Shown here in pieces: positions 23,331 to 35,030 of a DNA stretch of 64,000 nucleotides. The first letter of the stretch is position 1. Each line of letters opens with the position of its first letter. Where the stretch lies: the NCBI GenBank assembly GCA_037447655.1, contig JBBHKE010003003.1, positions 186,001-250,000 of the forward strand. The letters are read 5' to 3'. The notes beneath the pieces were generated by a model, which saw nothing but the letters and a program-made list of their open reading frames with translations, had not been told where the DNA came from and did not search any database. Origin of the DNA: Zygnema cylindricum (taxonomy: Eukaryota; Streptophyta; Zygnematophyceae; Zygnematales; Zygnemataceae). The translations under genes and the position numbers were made by a program.

Positions 23331-23575
23331 CTGAAGGAACCCTAAAAGAACCCTAAAACATCCTTAAAAGAACCTTTAAAAAACGCTAAGAAAACCCTGA
23401 AAAAACCATAAAAAACCCTAAAAGAACCAACTAATTTGTCAGAAAAGTACGAAATGTAAAGACGAAATAAAACATTATGGTACGACCAATTGTAACCCTC
23501 ATTGTTGTGCCCAAAAAAGCCTGAAAAACCCTAAAAAACCCTAAAAAAACCCTAAAAAACCCTAAAAAACCCACT
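23331..23575. repeat. Interstitial telomere-like CCCTAAA repeats, degenerate
   Basis: Two blocks (23331-23428 and 23518-23575) repeat CCCTAAAAAA or CCCTAAAAGAA about every 10-11 bases. The plant telomere unit is CCCTAAA; here extra A residues lengthen it. It may be a decayed telomeric insertion or simple A-rich drift. Confidence 0.5.
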
Positions 23576-23580
23576 CATTA

Positions 23581-23938
23581 TCATTACATCATCATCATCA
23601 TCATCATCATCACGATCATCATCATCACCATGATCATCATCGTCATCATCATCATTGTCATCATCATCATCATTACAGTATCATCATCAACAATATTATC
23701 ATCATCATCATTATCATTATCATTACATCATCATACATCATCATCATCATCATTATCATCATCATCATGATCATCATCATCACCATGATCATCATCGTCA
23801 TCATAATGGCAACATCATCGTCATCAACATCATCATCATCATCATCATCGTCATCATCATCATCATTACAGTATCATCATCAACAATATTATCATCATCA
23901 TCATCATCATCATCATCATTATCATTATCATTACATCG
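23581..23938. repeat. (ATC)n trinucleotide array with higher-order duplication
   Basis: About 350 bases of ATC/ATT triplets. The markers CACCATGATC, ATTACAGTATC and CAACAATATT each occur twice in the same order, about 150-200 bases apart, so a long block was itself duplicated. His-, Ser- or Asp-rich open frames here are artefacts. Confidence 0.9.
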
Positions 23939-24351
23939 TGACCACGTTAGCTGACCCGCGGCCGACGATATTGAGGTGGCCGCAACAGGTACCAGGATGC
24001 CATCGATGTCGTACAAGTAAGTGAAACGATATCGCAGCGATGGCGACGATCGATTCTTTGTAGTTTGTACCCTTGACATGGCGGTTCGAAACCTCTACAC
24101 TAAAGTACAGCGATGACGACAAAGTGATCGCGACAGTTGACCCGCGGTCTACGACGTCAATGATGATTTGGTACGGACGGAATTGAGTCATCGCCGCTTA
24201 ATCGTACGGCAACATTAATCACATAGCGACGTTTATGTTGACGTAAGTTGACGTCAAGGGCGATTCACGTCCAGACAAATTCGACGTCACGCCATCCGAA
24301 ATGAAAATTTTAATCATTGAAAACTAATTGAGAATGGCACTAACTACTTAT

Positions 24352-24472
24352 AAATAACATTAACATTAACAATAACAACAACATAACAAAACAATAACAA
24401 TAACAATAACAACAACAATAACAAAAACAAAAAACACAACATGAACAACAATAACAATAACAATAATAATAA
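24352..24472. repeat. AAC/AAT-rich simple repeat
   Basis: Irregular AACAAT and AACAAC units over 120 bases. No function seen. Confidence 0.8.
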
Positions 24473-24580
24473 TGTACTTTATTCATGTTTGCAAACCTAC
24501 CTTGCTTTGGTCATTCTGCTCTTGTCATCATTTGATTCCAAACCAGTGGAGACTTTTCGACAACAACCTGAAAGTCAAAC

Positions 24581-24739
24581 TCACCACCCATAAATATCAG
24601 AAAACCACCAAATATTAAGTGTATGTCTTCCCCAATCGGCGACCACGCCCAGACCGGCGACACTCACGAAGCCCACAAGAGCGAGGAGCTCATCGACGAG
24701 GGCCATAAAGCCGGCGACGACCATTTTGTTGGGAGACAT
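24581..24739 (-). CDS. Possible short first exon or small hydrophobic ORF
   Basis: A GC-rich islet in AT-rich surroundings. On the minus strand ATG at 24739 opens a 52-codon frame starting MSPNKMVVAGFMALVDELLA, with a hydrophobic stretch of about 28 residues resembling a signal anchor. Directly upstream on that strand is a pyrimidine tract, as in expansin 1. The plus strand is also open, encoding a hydrophilic stretch. I recognise no family; an unidentified first exon is possible, chance is also possible. Confidence 0.2.
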   Translation of the reverse strand: MSPNKMVVAGFMALVDELLALVGFVSVAGLGVVADWGRHTLNIWWFSDIYGW

Positions 24740-24744
24740 GAGGG

Positions 24745-24916
24745 GGGGGGGGGGAGGGAGGGAGGGAGAAGGGCGAGGGGGAGGAATGGGGGAGGGAGAT
24801 TTTTTTTTGGTTTTTAGGGGGGTTGGAGGGAGGGAGGGAGGGAGGGAGGGAGGGAGGGAGGGAGGGAAGGAGGGAGGGAAGGAGGGAGGGAGGGAGGGAG
24901 GGGAGGGAGGGGAGGG
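24745..24916. repeat. (GGGA)n tetranucleotide repeat, G-quadruplex-prone
   Basis: Long runs of GGGAGGGAGGGA on the plus strand, interrupted at about 24770-24825. Four or more G3 tracts with one-base loops recur many times, the known pattern for stable G-quadruplexes. Gly/Arg/Glu-rich and Pro/Ser-rich ORFs across it are artefacts. Confidence 0.9.
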
Positions 24917-25214
24917 TGGGAGGATACGGATTGGAAGACAAGACCGATCCGAGCAGTCGTAGCGTGAAAGGTCTTTTGGGAGATATCTGGGCCGTTAGAT
25001 TTGGCGGATCAATGGGAGTAGTTCAAAGTAAAAAAAAACGCCGACCGCAAATTTTACGATATTTTACGATACATATTTTTTTTTGTCTTTTTGGTATATC
25101 CGGCGGTTTCAATGTCCAGCAAATGTCCCTTTCCAGCCCACGAAATGTGCCTTTCCAGCCCACGACAGGTACCAGGATGCGTAACTTCCAAATTACATCG
25201 TTAACGACACATTT

Positions 25215-25363
25215 GCCGTACCGCCAGCATAATGTATCGTTTGGAACACGCAGAAACCGCCGTCGACGCGAAAATACAAACCGACAACCTACAAACCTTG
25301 CGGCTGAATCTATTTTGCCGTACCGCCAACAGAATGTATCGTTTGGAACCCGCACAAAGCGCC
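25215..25363. repeat. Two direct repeats of about 46 bp
   Basis: Units 25215-25261 and 25317-25363 share GCCGTACCGCCA and AATGTATCGTTTGGAAC with a few differences. The spacer is unrelated. No recognised gene. Confidence 0.6.
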
Positions 25364-25439
25364 GACAATATCGAAACCGCAAAAACCGCCGTTATATGGT
25401 ACTGTACAAAAACGACAGGCCCTTGACAACCAAAGGGCA

Positions 25440-25660
25440 AAGCACCGGGTCGCCCGCGACTATTTTTTTTTTTGCCACTAAAAACATATTTTTTCTGTGT
25501 ACACGTGTCATATTTTTTATTGGACACCGCCGATGAGAATCTTGCCTTAGATCGCAACCGCTGGATTTGACATGTGTGAACGGAGAAAGAGTGTTTTAAA
25601 TTTAATTGGCGAGAAAATCTAAAAATTCCAACACTAATAACACTGATAGCGGTACCTTGT
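25440..25660. repeat. Decayed relative of the 217-bp TIR element
   Basis: It holds CCACTAAAAACATATTTTTTC, ACACGTGTCATATTTTTT and CGCAACCGCTGGATTTG, matching the order of words in the 8407-8623 element, and ends in ACACTAATAACACTGATAG. The outer ends are lost. Confidence 0.5.
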
Positions 25661-25999
25661 ATTGCTATCGGATTCAATACGGTTACGCATATCTCTATTT
25701 AGTACTTACGACGGAAATCATTTCCTGATTTTTCAGCGCAATTGACGGCAATGTGTAGAAGTTAAAGAAGCACGCGACCCATTTAATAGTGTGGATTTTT
25801 ATCTGTAAACATTTGTTAAACCCACGATTCAAATCAGAGACAACAAAAGTGAGACTGCCTAAATATTTCACCAGGTTTAGTACGCACGTAACTTCAAATT
25901 AAATATTTGATTTGGATCTTCCAAAATATTCGGGACGTTATAAATTATAACGCACTAACGGTAAGATCAGATTACATGAAAAGTGGGGTTGCTTATTAG

Positions 26000-26260
26000 A
26001 TGCCGTACGTTTTCGTACATATTCGTACCATTTTTTTTAGTCACACGAACCATGTTTACCGGATAAACTAGATGCTCCAATATTATAGGGGTAAATCTTG
26101 ACCGTTGGATGTTTCATTTTTTCAGATCTGTGAAGCAATCGCGCAAATCATTCAGAGTAGAATTCTATTAGGTGGTCCTAGTAAATAAAAGGAAAATTCT
26201 ACTGGCAGCGTTTACTGGAAGACTATTCCATTATGTCGGGCCAGTAACAAACCTTCCTCA
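26000..26260 (+). repeat. Hairpin-bearing dispersed repeat, copy H6 (fragment)
   Basis: It contains GACCGTTGGATGTTTC and GTGAAGCAATCGCG, then a hairpin 26156-26203 with arms AGTAGAATT/AATTCTACT. The arm sequence is unlike the GC-rich arms of H1 and H2, but it sits at the equivalent place. Confidence 0.5.
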
Positions 26261-26559
26261 ATTATGATTGGCACCACGTAGGTTAGAGTCTAGATTTTGA
26301 AAATCTTAAAGAAAATCTTCAAACGAAAAGTCAGAACGAAATATCTGTACGACCGGAGGTAGTTAATGATTCGAACGTAAAGTTTGCGGCCAGATTTTTG
26401 ATTTTGAAAGTGGAAATCAACATTTAGAAAAGGAATGGCAAAAAGACACGACAAACTTTGAAGGTCGCGACAAAATTTGAATGTCGGTGGATGTCAGACG
26501 GAGCGTGCGAAAATATATCCGGCTCACCTGCATCCAGCGTGGCAAGTGACACATGGCCT

Positions 26560-26870
26560 GTACGACGTGTAGACCTGTGATCGCTTGTTAAAAGCGGATA
26601 TTTTTTGCATTTTCATATGTACAAATGGTACACGACCCAGTATCGAGCAACTCTCCTCGCGAGGAGAATATCTTCACACTGGATGATGTACGCGATTGCT
26701 TCGCGGATCTGAAAAAGCGGAATATCCAACGGATAGGAATTACGCCTACATCATTGGAGCTTCCAGACAGCTTTCCAGTAACGATATTTCGTCTGACAAA
26801 AAAAAAATTAAGGTACGGCCTGGTACGGCGTTTTACGAAAACGTACGACGTCCAGTAACGAACCACACTT
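26560..26870 (-). repeat. Hairpin-bearing dispersed repeat, copy H5 (inverted)
   Basis: On the minus strand the order is CCGTTGGATATTCCGC, CGCGAAGCAATCGCG, then the perfect 16-bp palindrome TCTCCTCGCGAGGAGA (26652-26667). This matches the layout of H1-H4 in opposite orientation. Confidence 0.5.
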
Positions 26871-26953
26871 TTCATCTAATAGAAATCTACCCTCTGAAGA
26901 GAGTTTCTTCACACTGGTCGTGTACCATTGGTACACATGGAAAAGCAAAAAAA

Positions 26954-27893
26954 TGTAATTCTGTGACCTCCATTGGTCCACAGAATGTCTCGTTTATATG
27001 AAGACTTTAGGATAACATTTACACTTTTGACATTGGCAATGAATAAGTGCCACCCTGGCACGCAGAAACTCTGATCGGCTACACTTTTGTGTAGCGTAGA
27101 ATCTCCCAAGTCCGTTGCAAAAAAAATCACTGAAAATGCTCACCCAAGCATTAAGTTATGGCAGGCCAAAGATGACCTATAAATACAGAAGCACTCTGGG
27201 CGGCTACCTTAAGTTTTCCTAAGTCCTAAGCTCCCTCTCTAAACCAACTACTAGTGTACCCTAACCAATCAAATGACTGTAAGGTACAAAAAGGCACTAG
27301 AAGGTACAAGTACCGCTGTAATTTTGTACGACCATAGTACGGCATGGCCGCTCCGCTGACGAGTGTCGATCCTGAGCCGTAGTTGCTCCCCCCGTAATAT
27401 TTGCTGTCCAACCATATCTCGCCTCGTGTCCTCCGCCGACATTGGCTTGTAAACGACCAAATGTCCACTCCGAAATTCCGGCTCGCGAGCCGTCGATCGC
27501 GAACGACATTTGATTTCGTCCGTTCAAATTAAATGTCGTTTCGTATGGTACAGTATTTCGTGCGGCAGTGTACGTTTCATGTTCATTTTGTTTCGTATAT
27601 GTCGTCGCGTCACTATTTAAATATTTATCACATCCAATATACGTAATGCTTCATCAAGACATATTGGATAAAGCGAACTGCTACGCTGTACGGCAATAAT
27701 CCGGGAGGTCACAACATCAATTCCTGCTTCTGACAGGCTATTTTTTGCAGGGGCTTTGTCTTCTGCCTGTCTTTTTATCTGCTTGAGAAATCAATGGCTG
27801 CTTGCTAGTTCTCAATGACTACGACAAGTATGAGAACAGTATAATGACCATAGACTAACAAAATGATAGAATATAAAATACCCTTTTTCAACA
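26954..27893 (-). mobile_element. 3' LTR of copia element A
   Basis: On the plus strand it runs TGTAATTCTGTG...TTTTTCAACA, so in element orientation TGTTGAAA...GAATTACA, with standard TG/CA ends. The next internal bases, read on the minus strand, give the purine-rich AAAACAAAGGGAG, a polypurine tract. Related LTRs lie at 29514, 39386 and 52120. Confidence 0.75.
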
Positions 27894-27959
27894 CTCCCTT
27901 TGTTTTCTAGGCTAACTTTTGCTTCGGTCCACACTTCTTCCTACAAAATATCAAGTTGG

Positions 27960-29512
27960 GAGAAGGAACCAGCTAAGTTATCATATCTGCTACCATTTCT
28001 CCATCCGGTCTATATTCCAAACTAATTTTTTTAGTCTCAACCTTCTCTCTAATAAAGCTCAAACGAATATCCATATGCTTTGCTTTAAAGTGATGTTTAG
28101 GATTTGCTGCAATTGCAATCGCAGCTTCATTATCACAAAACATCTTTTGCACTCCACTTTTGATATATCCAAGTTCTTGAAGTAAAGATTTCACCCACAT
28201 TAATTATTTCACAGCCGAACAAGAGGCCATATACTCAGCCTCCATGGTGGACTGAGCAATCACCTTTTGATGCTTACTTCTCCTACAGCAAGCCCCATTC
28301 CCAACATATAACACATACCTAGAAGTACACCTCCTCATCGGAGCATCCCCATAAGTGGCATCACTCGAAGTGGTGATGTCAGTATTATCCCCTCCCAAAT
28401 GCAACCACAGATCTCTTGTTCCTTTCAAGTATCGCATGACCCTTTTGGCAGCTTCCCAATCTTTCTTCCTAGGATCATTCAGACTCCTAGTTAATATCAC
28501 TACAACTGCTGCTGTATAAGGACGAGTACCAGTCATAAAATAAACCAAACAACTGTCAACTTCTCTGTATGGAATAGTTTACATAAACTCGTTTTCCTTA
28601 AGTCCCAACTCATTATCCAAGATCAAGACTCCCTTTTATGAGCTCCCCTCATTTCCCTTCTTTGAGTCCATTAGAGTCGTACAACTATTTGCTTTATCCA
28701 TTTGAATTTTTTCAATCATATTTCCTATTGCTTCCTTTTGAGTTAGTCTAATTGTTTTCTTCTCTCTATCCCTCTCCATCTGAATTCCCAAAATATACTT
28801 TGCTTCCCCCAAGTCTTTCATTTCAAATCTACTTTTTAGATCCTTTTTCAATTCATTAAATTTCTCCATTGATTTACTCAAAACAAACAAATTATCAACA
28901 TAGATGGCAATGAAAATTATACCTACCTCGTCCTCAAATAGATAGATGGAATGATTCGAACTGATTCGGATATATCCCAAACTAATCAAAAACTCATCCA
29001 GCTTCTTGTTCCATTGGCGTGGAGCTTGCTTTAGTCCATAAAGATACTTTATCAATCTGCACACCTTACTTTTTTTGCCTTTCTCCACAAATCCTTCTGG
29101 CTGCCGCATGATGATCTTTTCTTCTAATTCTCCGTGAAAAAATGCGGTTTTGATGTCCATCAGGTGCACTTCCAGGTCTTCCGCTGACGCTAGACTAAGT
29201 AGAATCCGGACGGGGGGAAGTCTAACAACCGGAGCGTAGGTCTCTTCATAATCGATTCCCTCATTTTGTGTGAACCCCTTTGCCACTAATTTGGCCTTGT
29301 AACGCTCGATAGTGTTATTCAGATTGAGTTTCAACTTATATAGCCACTAACATCCTATCGGCTTTCTGTCTGGAGGACAATCCACCAGCTCCTCCGTGTT
29401 TTCTTCCATAATAGAAGCCATCTCATCATTAATGCCTGTCATCCATCTACTATGTTCCGGATTTATAATTGCTTCAGAAAAGTTTGGGGTTCGCTCAAAT
29501 GTGACAGCTTAG
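27960..29512 (-). pseudogene. Ty1/copia A pol remnant: reverse transcriptase and RNase H
   Basis: Pieces from 5' to 3' on the minus strand are the RT start (29512-29340, with an in-frame stop), most of RT (29334-28636: ERYKAKLVAKG, VHLMDIKTAF, YGLKQAPRQWNKKL), and RNase H (28548-27973: STMEAEYMA, then NEAAIAIA, KHMDIR, FIREKV). The RT catalytic motif reads YVDN instead of YVDD (codon 28893-28891), so it would be inactive even without the stops. Integrase, protease and gag are missing, because copia B's LTR abuts at 29514. It is dead, known only as a fragment. Confidence 0.9.
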
Positions 29513-29513
29513 T

Positions 29514-30231
29514 TGTAATTCTGTGTCCTCCATTGGACTACAACATTCAGGAAGTCTCTAGATAGTTTTTGACTAACCCTTCTTCAACTAAGACCAATGC
29601 TACTCAAGTAGGCAAATAGACAATCTGACTGCACCCCTGTTTAGCCTGGACTCCCCTAAGTCCGTAGCAAGAAGAATCACTGAAAACGCCCAACCAGGCG
29701 ATGAATTATCAAGTGGCAAAGATGCCAATATTCATACACGCTTATTGGGAGAGAGGCGGTTACCTCCTCAATTCTCTAAGTCTTAAACCCCTCTCACAAC
29801 CCCTATCTACTGATGTTTGAACCAATCTCGTGCGGGTTTTTGTTCGCACTATATTACAACTAGTCTCTACGCTTGTTATCTCTAATTCCACTAATCGGAT
29901 TAAGGTTCTTTAGTAATGTTTAAATTGAATTCAAACCCTACATACTCTAACGAACTTCTACAACAAACCGATTAGAGCTGACGGCTACGCCTCGCTTTGC
30001 CGGTCGAAGGTTCGAGTCTTGCCGGTCTCAACCTTTTTGTTAAGAGTGACTTATGTCACTCTTTAGTCTTGCCTGTGTTACTAAAGCAGCCATGGCTCCA
30101 CCACTCTTTCTCACCTTCAGTGACTAAAGCAAGTATGGGGGCTAGAGAGAGAAGGTGGAGGCAGACTGCCTGCGCTTTTACTTAATCTATTCATACCTAG
30201 AAAACACCTCTAAAATTTAGTGATTTCAACA
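29514..30231 (-). mobile_element. 3' LTR of copia element B
   Basis: It runs TGTAATTCTGTGTCC...GATTTCAACA (plus strand). Read on the minus strand, a polypurine tract AAATAAGGGGAG precedes it. It is 718 bp and, next to the LTR at 39386-40383, lacks about 280 bp in the middle after the word CTATCTACTGATGT. Confidence 0.8.
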
Positions 30232-33200
30232 CTCCCCTTATTTTTTAGTCTAATTTTATTTTTCTTTTAATCCACACTCTTCTCTAAAATATTTTAACTT
30301 GGGAGATGGCACAGGTTTGGCCATCATATTAGCCACCATTTCCCCATCATCCCTATACACAAGATTCACAATTTTGTTTTCAACCTTCTCTCATACAAAA
30401 CTTAATCTTATGTCCATATGTTTAGCCTTGAAGTGATGTTTTGAATTGGCGGCAATTGCAATGGCAGCCTGTTTATCACAAAAAATTTCATTCACTCCCT
30501 CTTTTATATACCCTAATTCTTGCAATATAGACTTAACCCACATTCAACTCTTTCACAGCAAAGCAAGAGGCCATGTACTCAGCCTCCATAGTGGAATGAG
30601 CATCCACCTTTTGTTGCTTGCTACTCCAACAGCAAGCACCTTACCCCACATACAACACATATCCAAAAGTGCATCTTCTCATAGGTGATTCCCCATAACT
30701 GGCATCACTCTAAGTAGTTATGTCATTGTGCTCCCTTCCCAAATGCAACCATAAATCCCTAGTTCCCATCAAATATCTCATGACTCTTTTGGCTGCCTCC
30801 CAATCTCTCTTCCTAGGATCATTTAGACTTCTATTGAGGATTCCAAGTGCTGCGGTTATGTTCGGCCTAGTACAGTTCATAAAGTAGATTAAGTTTCCTA
30901 CAACTTGCCTGTAAGGAATAAACTTCATAAACTGTCCCTCTTCTGGACTGATCTGATCACCTAAGATTATCACTCCTCATTCTACACCCCCGTCACTTAC
31001 TTTCTTCAAGTTCATGGGAGTGGTACTAGTGTTTTCCTTTTCCATCTGAAATTTCTCAAGCATATTCCCTATAGCTTCTTTCCGAGTAAGTCTGATATTC
31101 TTCTTCCCCCTATCTCTCTCCATTTGAATTCCCAGAATGTATCTTGCCTCCCCTAAATCCTTCATCTCAAACTTGCTTCTAAGATCTTTCTTTAACTTAT
31201 TGATATTTTGCAAAGACTTACTTAACACTTGTAAATCATCCACATAAATTGCAATGAAAATAACACCATTCTCATCCTCAAACATATAAATAGAATGGTC
31301 CGAACTGATCCGGATATATCCCAGACCGGTGAGAAACTCATCTAGTTTCTTATTCCATTGTGTACTTCAGTCCGTATAAGGACTTAATGAGTCGGCACAC
31401 TTTACTCTCCTCTCTTTCCAATACAAACCCATCTGATTGCCGCATGAAGATTTCTTCTTCTAGTTCACCATTGAGGAAGGTGGTCTTATATCCATCTAGT
31501 GTATTTCCATGTCTTCCACTGCCGCTAAACTGAGGAGAATCTTTACTGATGGAAACCGGACTAGCGGAGCAAAAGTCTCCTTATAATCTATTCCTTTCTT
31601 TTGGGTGAACTTGTTGCCACCAATCGAGCCTTATATCTCTCAATGGTGTTATCTGGGATTTGTTTAAGTTTAAACACCCATTTGCACCCAATCGGTTTTC
31701 TTTTTGGAGGACAGTCCACCAGCTCCCAAGTATTTGCTTCCATGATGGAGGCCATTTCATCATTTATAGCTCTAACCCATCTGTCTTTTCCGGACTGTCC
31801 ATTGCCTTTAAGTATGAATGGGGCTCATCAGGGTGAGACAAATTAGTTACCTTGTGAGCGGATTGTCTTTCCTGTAGCCTTTTGGTGCTTCTTTGTCCTC
31901 TTTCAAAGTCCGAAGCTGGAATAGAGGGAAGTCTCGGGTTCCTCCTAACTGTCTCCTCGGCTCCACTATCCATGGAAGCTGGTTCGGGCTCCTCTTCCTC
32001 CTCCTCGGAGTGTATAGCGATGTGGGGAGATTCCGGTATACCTCCCCCATCTTAGATCTCCATTGAATCTCCAATCACTTTTTCACTCATGTCCTTTTCA
32101 GGAGGATCCGAGTCCTCCTCACTCTCGGACTCAGAACTGATTCTTATTTTCTTGGTATATTTGAAGGGATCAAATGACTTCCTTTTATCCATGACAACTA
32201 GGTGTTTTACAAAAGTGATATCCTGTTTTGCTAAGTCTTAGACTCTATATCCCTTGACATCCTGATCATATCCCACAAAACATCCAGGGCATCTAGTTTC
32301 TATTTTTTCCTGTCCGTATCAAGACCATAAACTTGACTACGGAATACTTTCAGGTGAGAGACATCTGGTTTCCTTCCAACCCATCTCTCAAAAGGTGTCA
32401 TTCGTTTCACAGCTGAGGTAAGGACTCTATTCTTAATGTAGTTAGCATAGTTCATGGCTTGTGCCCAAAACCTTTTTCCTACCTTCTTATCGGCCAGTAT
32501 ACTATATACACTATCTCATAGAGTTCGGTTCAACCTCTGAGCTACCCCATTTTGTTCAGAATTATACGGTACAATTTTTTGATGTTGAACTCCCTCCTCC
32601 CTTAAGTATTCCTCAAACTGGTTAGAGGTATATTCTCCTCCATTATCACTCTTTATCCTTTTTATGGGGGTTCCGTGCAACTTCTCACTCCAAGCTTTAT
32701 ATTATTTGAAGTAAGTTGGTGCTCCAGACTTTGTTTTTAAGAAGTAGACTCCAGAGCATCTAGACCAGTCATCAGTGATTGTCATCATATACCTTTTTCC
32801 TCCCACCCAAGGTACATTCGCCAGTCCCCAGATATTTGTGTGGACCAGATCTAGTACTTTCTTACCTCTATATGTGGCAGTTTTGGGAAAGGGGAGTCTA
32901 GAGGCCTTTCCTTTGGCACAACCACTACAATCATCCATCATTTCATTGTCCCCAAACTGAATCCCTTCTACTACCCCAAGCTTCTTCATTTCCCTTAGCC
33001 TATCAAAATGCACATGCCTTAACCGCTTATGCCACATCATCATGTTTGGGACACCAACATAGTAAGCATTCATCTTTTCATTACTCATGTTAAGCCTAAA
33101 CATTCCTTGGCTACCCTTATCTGCTGTGAAGTAAACTTCATCCCCATACTAAGCTGTAAATACTCCCTTTCTCGTGAAGGTATCAAACTCTTTATCATCT

Positions 33201-33740
33201 AACACGGAGGTAGAGACAAGATTTTTTCTCTACTGAGGGATGTAGAGTACATATGAGAAAGTTAGTATAGAAGTCGTACCCTTCACTAAGACTTTAAGAT
33301 CTACCTAACCCAGTAGATCTGTAGTAACCACTCTCCTATCCCCATACTCTATCTCTACAGTAGGGATCTTTCTTAGTTTGGTAAAAAGGCCCTTATCACG
33401 ACACATATGCATAGATTCACCTGAATCGATGATCCATCTTTCCTGTGGAGCTTCTTGAATGGTTGTGAGAGCACACTTTTGTTTCTGAGGGATCTCTTTC
33501 TCCTCCAAGTTCTTGTCAAGATATAGCTCTCTATCCTCCTCCTCAAAGGACTTGTCCTACTCGATCTCCCCTTTCACTTATGTGACCACAAGTGCCTTTT
33601 ACTTTCCTTTGGAAGTTCCCCCTCCACGGTTCTCTTGAAACCTCAGCTTAAACAGCTTGGTACAATCTACTATGAAGTGTCTCGGCTTCTTGCAGAAATG
33701 ACAAAGACTTTTTGGGGGCCTCGGTCCCCCAGATCAATCT
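30232..33740 (-). pseudogene. Ty1/copia B gag-pol remnant
   Basis: In element order (right to left): gag zinc knuckle CX2CX4HX4C around 33712-33670; protease with IDSGESMHM (33508-33305); GAG-pre-integrase with MWHKRLRHVH and CSGC (33103-32702), leading into integrase with HTNIWG and TDDWSR; linker (32074-31764); RT with an intact IYVDDLQVLSKS (31285-30977); connection and RNase H to about 30300. Numerous stops and frameshifts break the frame. The order PR-INT-RT-RH is diagnostic of copia. The gag start is not here; a candidate is at 39365-39130, beyond 5.4 kb of other elements. Confidence 0.88.
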
Positions 33741-33759
33741 ATCTCTCCTTTGAAGCTTG

Positions 33760-34075
33760 TCGTGCATGTGTCAAATAACGTGAAGATGCATGCAATATCA
33801 TCAGCTCTGCTCCACTTAAACTCAAATAATGAAAAGATATTGTAAATGAAATAAGACATAAAAGTAAAATGGATAAATATAACAACAGGCAAGGTGGAAA
33901 AAAAAGAAAGGTCAATGACTTATGTGGTTATGGTTCGTCGGTTTATTCCCCCCCCCAGCTCTTTAGCTGACAAAAGAGCTGGCCAACACGACTAGAAGCT
34001 CGCGACATCCATGGCAAAACCAGTGACCATCCGGAACTGCCAACAATGGTGGCACCAAATGGTGTTTTGAAATGT
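33760..34075 (-). pseudogene. 3' end of a Ty3/gypsy pol, half a PHD-like finger plus polypurine tract
   Basis: The minus strand carries LVPPLLAVPDGHWFCHGCREL (34060-33997), ending at a stop at 33963, then AGCTGGGGGGGGGAATAA, a polypurine tract. The same tail and tract follow the plus-strand gypsy pol at 41935-42090, so this is a second copy of that family. The first half of the finger is not recognisable. The fragment ends near 33760, against copia B gag. Confidence 0.6.
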
Positions 34076-34680
34076 TAGTTTCGTGCATACATGACATTTT
34101 ATTCGTACGTAAGGTTGTGTGCGTACTCAATGTGATTTGTAATGCGTGAGTACCTACTAAGTTGAATGGGAGGAGATAATCGACGAGGTTGAAATGGTAC
34201 GTCACACGTATCGAACATAATGGGACAAGTGGCATGTATGGAAAAAGGACGCCGCCGGTACATAGAATCTTTTTGGGACAGGTGTACCTTATTTTTGGCA
34301 GGCGCATTTATGGTGAAGGACAATGTCGCGGTACGAAGAAGATTTGGTCGTTTGACTTCGTTTTGTCATATGGACTTTGGGACAACGTGGCGCGACATCG
34401 AGGGTGCCGAATAAGTGCTACGGACGGCGGACAAAGGCCGCCGTTATTTTCAAACTGGTGGAGACGCAAAATCGCGTCAATCACGCAATATTTGTTTTTG
34501 GACGTTCCGGATTGTTTGACAAAATTTGAGTAGTTTTGTTGAGTGACTCAGCATTAGTCAGCATACGATTTTGTGAGATTGCGTGTACTTGTAAATATCT
34601 GAAGCTACAATGTTTTGTCTTTATGTGTTTTAGTTATTACTGTAGATTTACTCACTCTTACATATCTCGAATTATTCGGG
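34076..34680. other. Unassigned DNA between retroelement fragments
   Basis: No domain recognised on either strand. It may be LTR or flank of the elements on either side. Confidence 0.4.
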
Positions 34681-34689
34681 CATACTAAC

Positions 34690-35030
34690 ACTAATAGAGG
34701 TAGCTGTTAGATTGCGTACGGCAGGTATGCCTCCGTACATTTAGTAGTGAGCCTAAGTGTATATATTGTAGGACTTAGTCATTTCAGGACATAGGAACTT
34801 TTTGGACCAAAACTGTTTATGGTGATTTTTGGTAATTTTATCTGAGGATTACTCTCAGATCCGTTGGCAGAATTATCTGAAATTCTGCATGTTTGTTCCT
34901 CTTTGTATTGTTAATATTGTCACGGATTTGCAGGTCTATTGTGTGCCTGGTAGTGTTTTACTTCATTGTGAAGGTAGTCTGCTTAATCAAAGTTCTCGCA
35001 GACTGTTTTTTCTGCAACTTTGACTAGATG
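34690..35030 (+). repeat. Remnant of the LTR/leader of the copia element at 60.9 kb
   Basis: Words shared in order with 60540-60800 include TGCCTCCGTACA, TAGGACTTAGT, AGGAAC, the AATT-TGAAATT block with TTCCT/TTCCA, and CAGG-C-ATTG. The identity is moderate. It suggests an older insertion of the same family, of which only the leader remains. Confidence 0.5.

Noticed and set aside
23655-24079. His-, Ser- and Asp-rich ORFs
   Set aside because: They are translations of the ATC array in different frames.
24690-25536. Gly/Arg/Glu-rich and Pro/Ser-rich ORFs up to 237 codons
   Set aside because: They depend on the GGGA repeat and on chance openness after it; no domain.
29985-30035. tRNA-like GGTTCGAGTCTTGCC (B-box-like) in the copia LTR
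   Set aside because: No matching acceptor stem, A box or anticodon arm; the related LTR at 39386 has lost the resemblance.
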